Of a DNA stretch of 64,000 nt, positions 58,001 to 64,000 are shown piece after piece; position 1 is the first letter of the stretch; each line of letters opens with the position of its first letter. The stretch is from CAWGHZ01 sp963822575 (GTDB lineage: Bacteria; Pseudomonadota; Alphaproteobacteria; MPNO01; DASWLB01): the NCBI GenBank assembly GCA_963822575.1, contig CAWGHZ010000005.1, positions 372,001-436,000 on the forward strand, in the 5' to 3' direction. Below the pieces are notes generated by a model, which ran no database searches, had not been told where the DNA came from, and was given only the letters and a program-made list of their open reading frames with translations. A program made the position numbers and the translations under genes.

Positions 58001-58421
58001 GGCCGAGAGCCAGGCGCGCGTGATCCGCGAGAACTCGTTCGACGCCAGGCGCGACATGTTCCTCAAGGCGTCGAAGTTCGTGATCGAGGATCTGAACTCG
58101 GTCGCGATCGACCTCAACCGCATCCTCGACCGCCAGTCGTCGGACAGCCTGTGGTCGAAATTCTCGCGCGGCGACCGCGGCATCTTCGTGCGCAATATCC
58201 TGGCCGACGACGACAAGCGCGCGCGCACCACCATCAGCGTCAAGTACCATGAGGACGAGACGTTCCGGAAATACGTCTCGCGCTATCTCGACCAGTTCGA
58301 GCGGCTGCTGGCCGAGGCGAACGAGTCGGACCCGGAGAACCTGCTCTCGTCCACCTTCCTTTCGGCGGACGTGGGCAAGCTCTACTTGCTATTGGCGCGC
58401 AGCGTCGGAAGGCTGAACTGA
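55098..58421 (+). CDS. large membrane-anchored coiled-coil repeat protein of unknown function
   Basis: 1107 residues. Two membrane segments (about 13-33 and 49-68) form an N-terminal hairpin. The rest is almost uninterrupted charged, alanine-rich helix. Residues 353-729 are thirteen consecutive units of exactly 29 residues, each beginning near V-G-A-A-L-R-R-Q and ending in an acidic or alanine stretch; less regular units flank them. The last 110 residues are a globular, non-repeated domain with F-V-I-E-D-L-N-S-V-A-I-D-L-N and S-V-K-Y-H-E-D-E-T-F. Proteins of this type are annotated as hypothetical or apolipoprotein-like; no function is known. ATG 55098 follows GGTGGGGGG. Confidence 0.85.
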   Translation: MGLDVPPDRRAAYLLGAGLSVVWLIVCAIYISIDTGWATLSFLLPHEQALVVLGVFVPLAVLWLALGLWGGGRELRTIGQTLSAQLDQLVYPAEDSERRMHTIADSLREQARELNEATDRSTAQAQRLREALGREVESLDRTADQVAIRAAAIEDGIARQAREMDAASERALNRMDTAADTFRSQIDALAAASERATQRTEGLQTAMRAQTDGILAHLGEIVAGVDGAADAYQRRAGELAQASDAASAQIRAAGETMQEGAHGLERAADEAITRAHGVGAAYDAEADRMGAVATGAAATATEAGQALAARATALAEATQSAIAGIRAAGEAFRDETQGLDRGTEHAADRLAQVGQHIQNRANDLVAATERAAEAAAARLDSMGKALRGSAEVAMVETDRAVAHAHHKAAEVQVALKRQSDAMIAETDRAAANAAGRAADVQTTLKRHGDELNGEVERIAARIATESDATGALLRRQAEDMRAEADQTAARVVARIEDVAVGLRRQAADMGQTADNAIAKAAAQIEELGAVLRQHTSDVTAEAERAGEVVRVRADEVTAALRRELASFFDVTEQAGANARQRIDEVGDFLARRTAAIGDEASEAARETLKKAEEMILAIRRQTDEMGAANARAAQSVAARLDDVGAALRRQADDASSLAERAAQQAAQQAENVGAALRRQSDELANESERVSAQATARMRVVGAALRKQAEDLAEVTGDAANRAHTMGDRLDKWTADVRATADHAAQQADAVGRTFERQSRDLRDASDAAGQQSDRVRALLETQDEAFARISARIAAQIGGFESAARDQLARIEETVTRAAAEAERIGQVLSAEEAGVGSATRSAVEHLKLVGEQLSAGAKTVGELTARLTAEIGEVTESLKSESAELGTASRVAEERMSGVGRQFRDRARDLKLASEAAVEQVQYVQDTLKTYAGELTGTLDKAAGQAGTVSETFREQALALVRASESAESQARVIRENSFDARRDMFLKASKFVIEDLNSVAIDLNRILDRQSSDSLWSKFSRGDRGIFVRNILADDDKRARTTISVKYHEDETFRKYVSRYLDQFERLLAEANESDPENLLSSTFLSADVGKLYLLLARSVGRLN

Positions 58422-58486
58422 CCGTCGCTATTCATACGTCATCGCGAGCTTGGCCCAGCCATGACGTTTTTGGATGAACTCGGTGC

Positions 58487-59479
58487 TTATTTCCCCAGCT
58501 TCGGGAGAAGCTTGGGGACGTTGGCGTTGATGGCGGCGGCTTCGGGAAGCTCCTTGTACGCCTTGACGTAGGCGACAACCTCGTCGTCCTCGCGCACCGC
58601 CTGCGGATAGTCCGTGGCGAACACGGTCTGCGACAGCGCAACCGACGGCAGATTGTCCTTCACCCATTCCATGCCCCACTCGGCGGCGTGGTCGGGCCCT
58701 GCCCAGCCGGCGATGTCGTAGAACAGGCGCTCGCGCAGGTAATAGTCGTAGTCGCGCGCGGCGCGGCGGTTGTGGTGCGGCACGTCCTTGGTGCCCCACT
58801 TCTCGCGCTGCACGAAGCCGCGGAAGCGCGGCAGGTAATGCGCGACGCCGCCGCAGAAATGGGCGAACTGCACCTTGAGGCCCGGATGGCGGTCCAGGAC
58901 GCCGCTGTTGATCATCCGCACCGTCGCGGTCATCAGCGAGAACTCCCACCCCAGCGCGCGGCCGAGATCGTCGGCGTACATCTGGTTCCAGGCGATCACC
59001 GCCGGCAGGGGATGGATGAACACATACATGTCGAGCCGCTCGCACGCGGCCCAGAAGGGCTCCAGCGCGTCGCAATCGAGCGGCAGGCCCTGCAGCTCGG
59101 ACGCGATGGTCGCGCCGGGAAAGCCGAGGTCGCGCTTGCAGCGCTCGAGCTCCGCCACCGCCTCCTCGCCTTTGAGCGACGGCACGTGGGCGAGCCCGAT
59201 GAAGCGGCCCTTGAAATCCTCCTCGGCATTGCGCAGGCGGTCGTTCAGGTGGCGGCATGAGGCGGCGTCCTGGTTGTCGAACCCGGCGCCGGACGACAGC
59301 ACCGCGATGTCGATCCCCGCCTTGTCCATCATGCGCACGTGCGCGTCGAGGTCGGCGAGGAGCGGGTTGACCAGGTAGGAGGGGTTGCCGTTGGCGTCGA
59401 GCCGGGCCGAGACCTGTTCGCCCTGGCGCGTGCCGAGCATTTCGGGCGGGGTGTAGTGGTGCTGGAAATCGACGATCAT
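58487..59479 (-). CDS. amidohydrolase family (ACMSD-like) protein
   Basis: 330 residues. It starts M-I-V-D-F-Q-H-H-Y-T-P-P-E; the usual first metal pair H-x-H is Q-x-H here (Gln6, His8). Later metal ligands are seen as F-I-H-P-L-P, F-A-H-F-C-G-G and F-A-T-D-Y-P. ACMSD relatives are metal-dependent decarboxylases or hydratases of aromatic acids and their ring-cleavage products. It is divergent from the Rieske oxygenase gene, so a joint catabolic role is plausible. ATG 59479 has GGAGAG upstream. Confidence 0.9.
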   Translation of the reverse strand: MIVDFQHHYTPPEMLGTRQGEQVSARLDANGNPSYLVNPLLADLDAHVRMMDKAGIDIAVLSSGAGFDNQDAASCRHLNDRLRNAEEDFKGRFIGLAHVPSLKGEEAVAELERCKRDLGFPGATIASELQGLPLDCDALEPFWAACERLDMYVFIHPLPAVIAWNQMYADDLGRALGWEFSLMTATVRMINSGVLDRHPGLKVQFAHFCGGVAHYLPRFRGFVQREKWGTKDVPHHNRRAARDYDYYLRERLFYDIAGWAGPDHAAEWGMEWVKDNLPSVALSQTVFATDYPQAVREDDEVVAYVKAYKELPEAAAINANVPKLLPKLGK

Positions 59480-59650
59480 GGGTCTCTCCTGGCCGGCCGT
59501 TCGGCCTTCTCGGGGTTGCGGCGCCTCTCCTAGCATGCCGGGCCGGGGCCGCCAAAATGTTCCGTCCCGGCCGGTTCCGCTTCGCGCCGTAGGTCTTGCC
59601 ACGCGAAACGCGAACGATCATCGTACGGAGGGAATTTCGGGAGCCGTGCG

Positions 59651-60958
59651 ATGCTGTCCAAGGAAGACAACGAGCTGATCACCCGCGTCGGGCCGGGCAG
59701 CCCGGCCGGGAAACTCTTCCGTCGCTACTGGCACCCGGTGGCGTTGTCGCGCGAGCTGCCGCCCGGCGCCGCACCCAAGCCGGTGCGCCTACTTGGCGAG
59801 AATCTGGTGCTTTTCCGGACCAAGCTCGGCGTGCCCGGCCTGATGGACCTGCATTGTCCGCACCGCGGCACCGACCTTTCCTATGGCCGCATCGAGGACG
59901 ACGGGCTGCGCTGCCTCTATCACGGCTGGAAGATGGGGGTGGACGGGCGCTGCCTCGACCAGCCGGGCGAGCCCAAAGGCTCCAACTTCAAGGACAAGGT
60001 GCGCCACGTCGCCTATCCGTGCGTCGAGGCGGGCGGGCTGATCATGACTTATATGGGCCCGGGCGAGCCGCCGCCCTTGCCGCGCTTCCCGATCTTCGAG
60101 GCGCCGGAAGGCCATGTCTGGTGCTCCAAGCTGTTCCACCACTGCAACTATCTGCAGGGGACCGAGGGCGAGACCGACTCTCAGCACCTCTCGTACCTGC
60201 ACCGCATGGTGTTCCCCGGCGAGAAGACCGACGAGACCAACTCCAACTTCATGTTCGCCGCCGACAAGTCGCCGGAGATCGAGTTCGAGGAGACGCCCTA
60301 CGGGCTGCGCCTGTTCGCCACGCGCCACATCCCGGGCAACCGCAAATACGTGCGCGTCACCAACTTTGTCGCGCCCTATACCGGCTGCTTCGACGGCGCA
60401 CCGCTTCTCGACCCGCAGAAGACGAAGCCCGCGCCCAACATGGGCTACTGGATGCATTGGCACGTGCCGATCGACGACGAGCGGCACTGGAAATACATCG
60501 TCGCCCACTCCTACGACCGGCCGATCAATTCCGACTTCCAGCACCGCATGATCGAGGCGGAGTTCACGCCCGACTTCTTCTCCAAGCGCAACGCGTCGAA
60601 CCGCTACGAGCAGGACCGCGCCGAGATGGAGGGGCGCACCTTCCTCGGCATGGGCTACAATTTCGAGGTGCACGACCTGTTCGCCACCGAGTCGCAGCGG
60701 CCGATCTCCGACCGCACGCGCGAGCATCTCGGCGCGTCGGACCGCGGCGTCACCGCGATGCGCAAGATGATGCTCGCCGCGATCCGCGACCATGAGGCGG
60801 GCAAGCCGCTCTGGCTGCTCGATACGTCGGGCAATGCCGACCCGCTGGCCGACATGGTGGTGGTATCCGATACGGTCCCCGAGGCGGTCGACAAGCGCGA
60901 GATCTGGCGCGACTTCCGCGACCGGCTGAAGGGCCGCACGCCCGCGACCGCGAAGTAG
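59651..60958 (+). CDS. Rieske non-haem iron aromatic-ring oxygenase, large subunit
   Basis: 435 residues, phthalate-dioxygenase-like. The Rieske [2Fe-2S] site is Cys69-x-His71 ... Cys88-x2-His91 (H-C-P-H-R-G-T-D and C-L-Y-H-G-W-K). The mononuclear iron site is in G-T-E-G-E-T-D-S-Q-H-L-S-Y-L-H (His179, His184). Such enzymes hydroxylate or demethylate aromatic and cyclic substrates and need a separate reductase, which is not present here. ATG 59651. The substrate is unknown; the neighbours suggest an aromatic acid or heterocycle. Confidence 0.93.
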   Translation: MLSKEDNELITRVGPGSPAGKLFRRYWHPVALSRELPPGAAPKPVRLLGENLVLFRTKLGVPGLMDLHCPHRGTDLSYGRIEDDGLRCLYHGWKMGVDGRCLDQPGEPKGSNFKDKVRHVAYPCVEAGGLIMTYMGPGEPPPLPRFPIFEAPEGHVWCSKLFHHCNYLQGTEGETDSQHLSYLHRMVFPGEKTDETNSNFMFAADKSPEIEFEETPYGLRLFATRHIPGNRKYVRVTNFVAPYTGCFDGAPLLDPQKTKPAPNMGYWMHWHVPIDDERHWKYIVAHSYDRPINSDFQHRMIEAEFTPDFFSKRNASNRYEQDRAEMEGRTFLGMGYNFEVHDLFATESQRPISDRTREHLGASDRGVTAMRKMMLAAIRDHEAGKPLWLLDTSGNADPLADMVVVSDTVPEAVDKREIWRDFRDRLKGRTPATAK

Positions 60959-60995
60959 GGCCGGCGCTCCGCCCGCGCCTGCAATTCGTGCGACA

Positions 60996-61025
60996 AGCCT
61001 GACCCGACGCGGGTCGGGTCAGGCT
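60996..61025. terminator. bidirectional terminator hairpin
   Basis: A perfect 13-base inverted repeat (60996-61008 with 61013-61025) around a four-base loop. It lies between the converging Rieske oxygenase and alpha/beta hydrolase genes. No uridine tract follows, but the position and perfect stem support a stop for both. Confidence 0.65.
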
Positions 61026-61032
61026 CGAGGCC

Positions 61033-62139
61033 TTACCGCTTCGGCACGCCGAGCTGCTCGGCCATCCAGTCGGCGCACTGGGTGCGCCACAGATGGCCGC
61101 GGTTGTGGCCGACGTGGATGCCTTCCGGCAGCAGCAGGAACACGCACGGCCCCTTCACCTCCTTCGAGACGCGCTCGGCGTCCTGCCAGCGGGTGATGGT
61201 GTCGTTCTCGCCGGCGATGATGAAGATCGGGCATGTGACGCGCGATGCGACCCCCTCGAGATTGAACGGGCGGGTCTTCTCGCGCGCCTCCTCGACCGAT
61301 CCCGAATGGGTGCGGAGCTTGTAGGCGTCCTTCAAGGTCTGGGGGCGCTGGTCGAAATTCTCGATCACGCTGTAGGCGCCGCCGTTGGCGATGGCGGCCT
61401 TGACGCGCTTCTCGAACGCCGCGGCGCGCGGTGCGTAATAGCCGCCCATCGACGAGCCCGAGATTCCGAGCCGGTCGGCGTCGAGGTCCATGCGCTTTTC
61501 CACCCAATCGATCACGGCCGCGACCGGCTCCTCGAACGTGTGGCGGATCGGCCAGTCGTACTCGCCCTCGCCCTGGCCCGGCCCGTCGAACGACAGCGTC
61601 GCGATGCCGCGCTCGAGGAAGAGCTGCTCGTAATTGTGCTGCTCCTCCTTGGTGGAATCCATGCCGGAGACGATGAGGAGCACCGGCTGCGGCCCGGCGG
61701 CGCCGAGCGGCTTGCGCAGGTAGCCGTAGAGGTGCTTGCCCTCAAACGGGATGGCGACGCGTTCGCCGGGCGGCGAGAGGTGGGGCAGCGCGAGCGAGCG
61801 GCACTCGACCGCTTTCATGTGCGCCGCGCGCATCTGCTTCGCGTCGTGGGTGAACAGGAACTTGGCGAAATGGTATTCGAGCGCGGCGGTCGAAAGATGC
61901 GCCGCGGCGGCGAGGTTGGAGCTCGCCGCGAGGCAGGCGCGGCCGGTCGCCTCGTGCATCGCGGCGCGTTCCGACCAGGCGGCGCACCAGTCGTCCCACT
62001 TGTCGATCGAGTGGGTGACCTCGATGAAATCCGTCACCGGAACGCCCGCAGCGGTGAACCGGATCATCCAGTGCTCGCGCGCCGCACGGATCTTCGCGTC
62101 GGGCTCGCCCTTCGCCTGGGTCTTGACCTGGGTCGCCAT
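61033..62139 (-). CDS. alpha/beta hydrolase (FrsA / 2,6-dihydroxypseudooxynicotine hydrolase-like)
   Basis: 368 residues. An N-terminal helical region of about 120 residues precedes the hydrolase fold with V-L-L-I-V-S-G-M-D-S-T-K-E-E, the nucleophile Ser230 in G-I-S-G-S-S-M-G-G-Y-Y-A-P, the acid in I-A-G-E-N-D-T-I and the histidine in P-E-G-I-H-V-G-H. This matches the C-C bond hydrolases of the nicotine-degradation family, though the substrate here is unproven. ATG 62139 with an AGGAGG site; the next gene upstream is a cupin, with 32 bases between. Confidence 0.9.
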   Translation of the reverse strand: MATQVKTQAKGEPDAKIRAAREHWMIRFTAAGVPVTDFIEVTHSIDKWDDWCAAWSERAAMHEATGRACLAASSNLAAAAHLSTAALEYHFAKFLFTHDAKQMRAAHMKAVECRSLALPHLSPPGERVAIPFEGKHLYGYLRKPLGAAGPQPVLLIVSGMDSTKEEQHNYEQLFLERGIATLSFDGPGQGEGEYDWPIRHTFEEPVAAVIDWVEKRMDLDADRLGISGSSMGGYYAPRAAAFEKRVKAAIANGGAYSVIENFDQRPQTLKDAYKLRTHSGSVEEAREKTRPFNLEGVASRVTCPIFIIAGENDTITRWQDAERVSKEVKGPCVFLLLPEGIHVGHNRGHLWRTQCADWMAEQLGVPKR

Positions 62140-62171
62140 CGTTTCCTCCTGATTGCGGTTCGTGCCGCCCG

Positions 62172-62711
62172 TCACGCCGCGACGGTGCCGAACTCCTTCA
62201 CTTCGTGCTTCTCAGGCGCGAAGCGCTCGCGCGGGATGGCGTCGAGGTCGCAGCCGGTGACCCGCACCACCCACGCGCCTTCCGGCATGTAGGTGTTGTG
62301 GATCTGACGCGGCCGGTAGGGCACCGCCATGCCTGGCGTGAGCCGGTAGGTGCGCTCCTTCTCGATCTCGGCGCGGCCGGGCGTCTTGCCGTCGTCGGTA
62401 CGGCGCCACTCGGTCATGTCGGTGAAGCCGCGCGCGACGCCGTAGATCGCCCAGGAGGCGCCGTGGTTGTGCGGAGAGCCGGGGTTTTTCTGCGGCCGGT
62501 GATGGTGGATCAGCACGTTGAAGCCGAGGGGATCGCGATAGACCACCTCGGCCGACTGGCCCTTTTCGGGGTCGAAATGCCTGGCGACGAAATCCGGATC
62601 GACCAGGAGCGTTTCGAGTTGCTTCGCCACCTCGGCGCGGGCCGCGTCGGTTTCGCCGCCCTTGAGGATCTCGTGCGTGTCCTTGCAGAACTCTTCGAGC
62701 GTGTACGGCAT
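62172..62711 (-). CDS. cysteine-dioxygenase-like cupin protein
   Basis: 179 residues. The cupin metal site is suggested by L-I-H-H-H-R-P and S-P-H-N-H-G-A-S-W-A-I-Y-G, with a late histidine in Q-I-H-N-T-Y. This pattern resembles cysteine dioxygenase and related thiol or aromatic dioxygenases. It precedes the alpha/beta hydrolase on the same strand and is likely cotranscribed. ATG 62711. No ligand can be deduced. Confidence 0.85.
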   Translation of the reverse strand: MPYTLEEFCKDTHEILKGGETDAARAEVAKQLETLLVDPDFVARHFDPEKGQSAEVVYRDPLGFNVLIHHHRPQKNPGSPHNHGASWAIYGVARGFTDMTEWRRTDDGKTPGRAEIEKERTYRLTPGMAVPYRPRQIHNTYMPEGAWVVRVTGCDLDAIPRERFAPEKHEVKEFGTVAA

Positions 62712-62789
62712 GGCGCATCTCCCGCGAGTTGCCCGGATCAGGCGACCGAAGGATAGACCCGCCCGCGCGCGGCCGGCAAGCGCGGCGGC

Positions 62790-62816
62790 GGGCGCTGCCG
62801 AAAGCCGGCAGCGCCC
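62790..62816 (-). terminator. possible katG terminator hairpin
   Basis: GGGCGCTGCCG at 62790-62800 pairs with CGGCAGCGCCC at 62806-62816, eleven pairs with a five-base loop, 24 bases beyond the katG stop. There is no uridine tract. Confidence 0.5.
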
Positions 62817-62840
62817 GAACGTCGTTAGACGCGCGAGGGA

Positions 62841-64000
62841 TCAGGCGAGGTCGAAGCGATCCGCGTTCATCACCTTGGCCCAGGCCGCGACGAAGTCGTT
62901 CACGAACTTTTCCTTGCTGTCATCCTGAGCATAGACTTCGGCATAGGCGCGAAGGATCGAGTTCGATCCGAAGACGAGATCCATGCGCGTCGCCGTCCAT
63001 TTGACGGTACCGCTCTTGCGGTCGCGGATCTCGTAGACGCCGTCGCCCGTGGGCTTCCACTCGTAGGCCATGTCGGTCAGGTTGACGAAGAAGTCGTTCG
63101 TCAACGCACCTTCACGGTCGGTGAACACCCCGTGCTTGGTGCCGCCGTGGTTGGTACCCAGGACACGCATACCCCCGACCAGCACGGTCATCTCAGGGGC
63201 AGTCAGGCCCATGAGCTGCGTACGGTCAAGCATCAGCTCTTCCGCCGAGACGGCATAGTCCTTCTTGAGCCAGTTGCGGTACCCGTCGTGGATCGGCTCC
63301 AGCGGCGCGAAGGAGTCGGCGTCGGTCATTTCGTCGGTCGCGTCGCCGCGGCCGGTCGAGAAAGGAACCGAGACGTTGACGCCCGCGGCTTTCGCCGCCT
63401 GCTCGACACCAACATTGCCGGCCAGCACGATCACGTCCGCGACGCTAGCACCGGTCTCGGCAGCGATGGGCTCGAGTGCGGCCAGAACCTTGGCCAGACG
63501 CGCGGGTTCGTTGCCTTCCCAGTCCTTCTGCGGCGCCAGACGGATGCGCGCGCCGTTGGCGCCGCCCCGCATATCCGAGCCGCGATAGGTGCGGGCGCTG
63601 TCCCACGCGGTCGCGACCATCTCGCCGACCGTCAGGCCGGCGGCAGCGATCTTGGCCTTTGCGGCAGCAATTTCGTAATCGGTGCGCCCCGCAGGCACGG
63701 GGTCCTGCCAGATCAGGTCTTCCTTCGGCACGTCAGGGCCGATGTAGCGCGCCTTCGGACCCATGTCGCGGTGGGTCAGCTTGAACCATGCGCGGGCGAA
63801 GGTCTCGTTGAAATAGGCCGGATTCGCACGGAACTTTTCCATGATCTTGCGATAGGCCGGGTCCACCTTCATCGCCATGTCGGCGTCCGTCATGATCGGC
63901 ATGCAGCGGATCGAGGGGTCCTCGACATCGACCGGCATATCCTCTTCGGCGATCTTGACCGGCTGCCACTGCCGGGCACCGGCGGGGCTCGTCCGGATTT
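62841..64000 (-). CDS. katG: catalase-peroxidase KatG (5' partial, C-terminal part)
   Basis: About 386 codons of the C-terminal half are visible; the frame continues past the right edge of the window. It begins at S-P-A-G-A-R-Q-W and includes A-R-A-W-F-K-L-T-H-R-D-M-G-P, D-L-I-W-Q-D-P, the peroxidase-like second domain V-A-T-A-W-D-S-A-R-T-Y-R-G-S-D and G-G-T-K-H-G-V-F-T. KatG destroys hydrogen peroxide. The haem-binding and Met-Tyr-Trp crosslink residues lie upstream and cannot be checked. Codon choice looks slightly less GC-rich than the neighbours. Confidence 0.95.
   Translation of the reverse strand, partial: IRTSPAGARQWQPVKIAEEDMPVDVEDPSIRCMPIMTDADMAMKVDPAYRKIMEKFRANPAYFNETFARAWFKLTHRDMGPKARYIGPDVPKEDLIWQDPVPAGRTDYEIAAAKAKIAAAGLTVGEMVATAWDSARTYRGSDMRGGANGARIRLAPQKDWEGNEPARLAKVLAALEPIAAETGASVADVIVLAGNVGVEQAAKAAGVNVSVPFSTGRGDATDEMTDADSFAPLEPIHDGYRNWLKKDYAVSAEELMLDRTQLMGLTAPEMTVLVGGMRVLGTNHGGTKHGVFTDREGALTNDFFVNLTDMAYEWKPTGDGVYEIRDRKSGTVKWTATRMDLVFGSNSILRAYAEVYAQDDSKEKFVNDFVAAWAKVMNADRFDLA

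Noticed and set aside
55367..58250. Long minus-strand frames opposite the coiled-coil gene
   Set aside because: They mirror the 87-base repeats of the real gene and show no independent motif or ribosome site.
61033..62139. Assignment of a full nicotine-degradation pathway
   Set aside because: Only the hydrolase resembles that pathway; the other nicotine enzymes are not present, so only the family-level call is kept.

Overview
The window is a very GC-rich, densely packed chromosomal segment from a Gram-negative bacterium, most likely an alphaproteobacterium of the Rhodospirillales type. The reasons are the gene orders: rapZ-EIIA-HPr, zapA-6S RNA, yebC-ruvCAB-ybgC-tolQRAB-pal-cpoB-tilS-ftsH, comF..grxC-nitrilase-DUF1178, argJ next to secA, and lysC divergent from ubiG with ptsP nearby. 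There are no rRNA or tRNA genes, CRISPR arrays, prophage or intact insertion sequences. No gap between genes exceeds 300 bases.

Layout. 0-4 kb: end of rapZ, two PTS phosphocarriers, a small coiled-coil gene, zapA, a well supported 6S RNA, a stand-alone Lrp/AsnC effector domain, 5-formyl-THF cyclo-ligase and a YmdB-type phosphoesterase. 4.2-16.8 kb: an XRE regulator, yebC, the ruv operon running into the complete Tol-Pal envelope operon, then tilS, ftsH and arfB. 17-22 kb: a minus-strand housekeeping run (comF, grxC, nitrilase, DUF1178, greB) interrupted by an antisense AbrB-VapC toxin-antitoxin pair, plus a methyltransferase and a cytochrome c. 22-27 kb: a GNAT-Nudix fusion, argJ and secA with a clear promoter. 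27.4-31.7 kb: a three-gene unit of unknown pathway (luciferase-like monooxygenase, molybdopterin oxidoreductase, MetE-like protein). 31.9-38.7 kb: a vWA-like protein with a membrane DnaJ protein, a Do protease, and nucleotide-sugar genes (galU, ugd, a phosphomannomutase). 38.8-52.5 kb: a long minus-strand block (lysC, NMO-like, ptsP, rodZ, hisS, hemA, prfA, folP, glmM, thiD, phzF). 52.6-58.4 kb: ubiG, a HAD phosphatase, a cupin and an 1107-residue membrane-anchored coiled-coil protein. 58.5-64 kb: a catabolic-looking cluster (amidohydrolase, Rieske oxygenase, alpha/beta hydrolase, cupin) and the C-terminal part of katG.

The genes serve three main themes: envelope integrity and export (Tol-Pal, SecA, FtsH, Do protease, RodZ, GlmM, GalU/Ugd), a PTS phosphorelay without any sugar permease in the window (PtsP, HPr, EIIA, RapZ), and small accessory catabolic units.

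The points that most deserve a second look are: a phosphomannomutase gene whose protein is preserved only if about ten single-base frameshifts are undone; further frameshifts in hemA, folP and a nitrilase; the presence of a glutamyl-tRNA reductase (C5 haem pathway) in an apparently alphaproteobacterial genome; a strict 29-residue repeat in the large coiled-coil protein; and three families of intergenic palindromic repeats.
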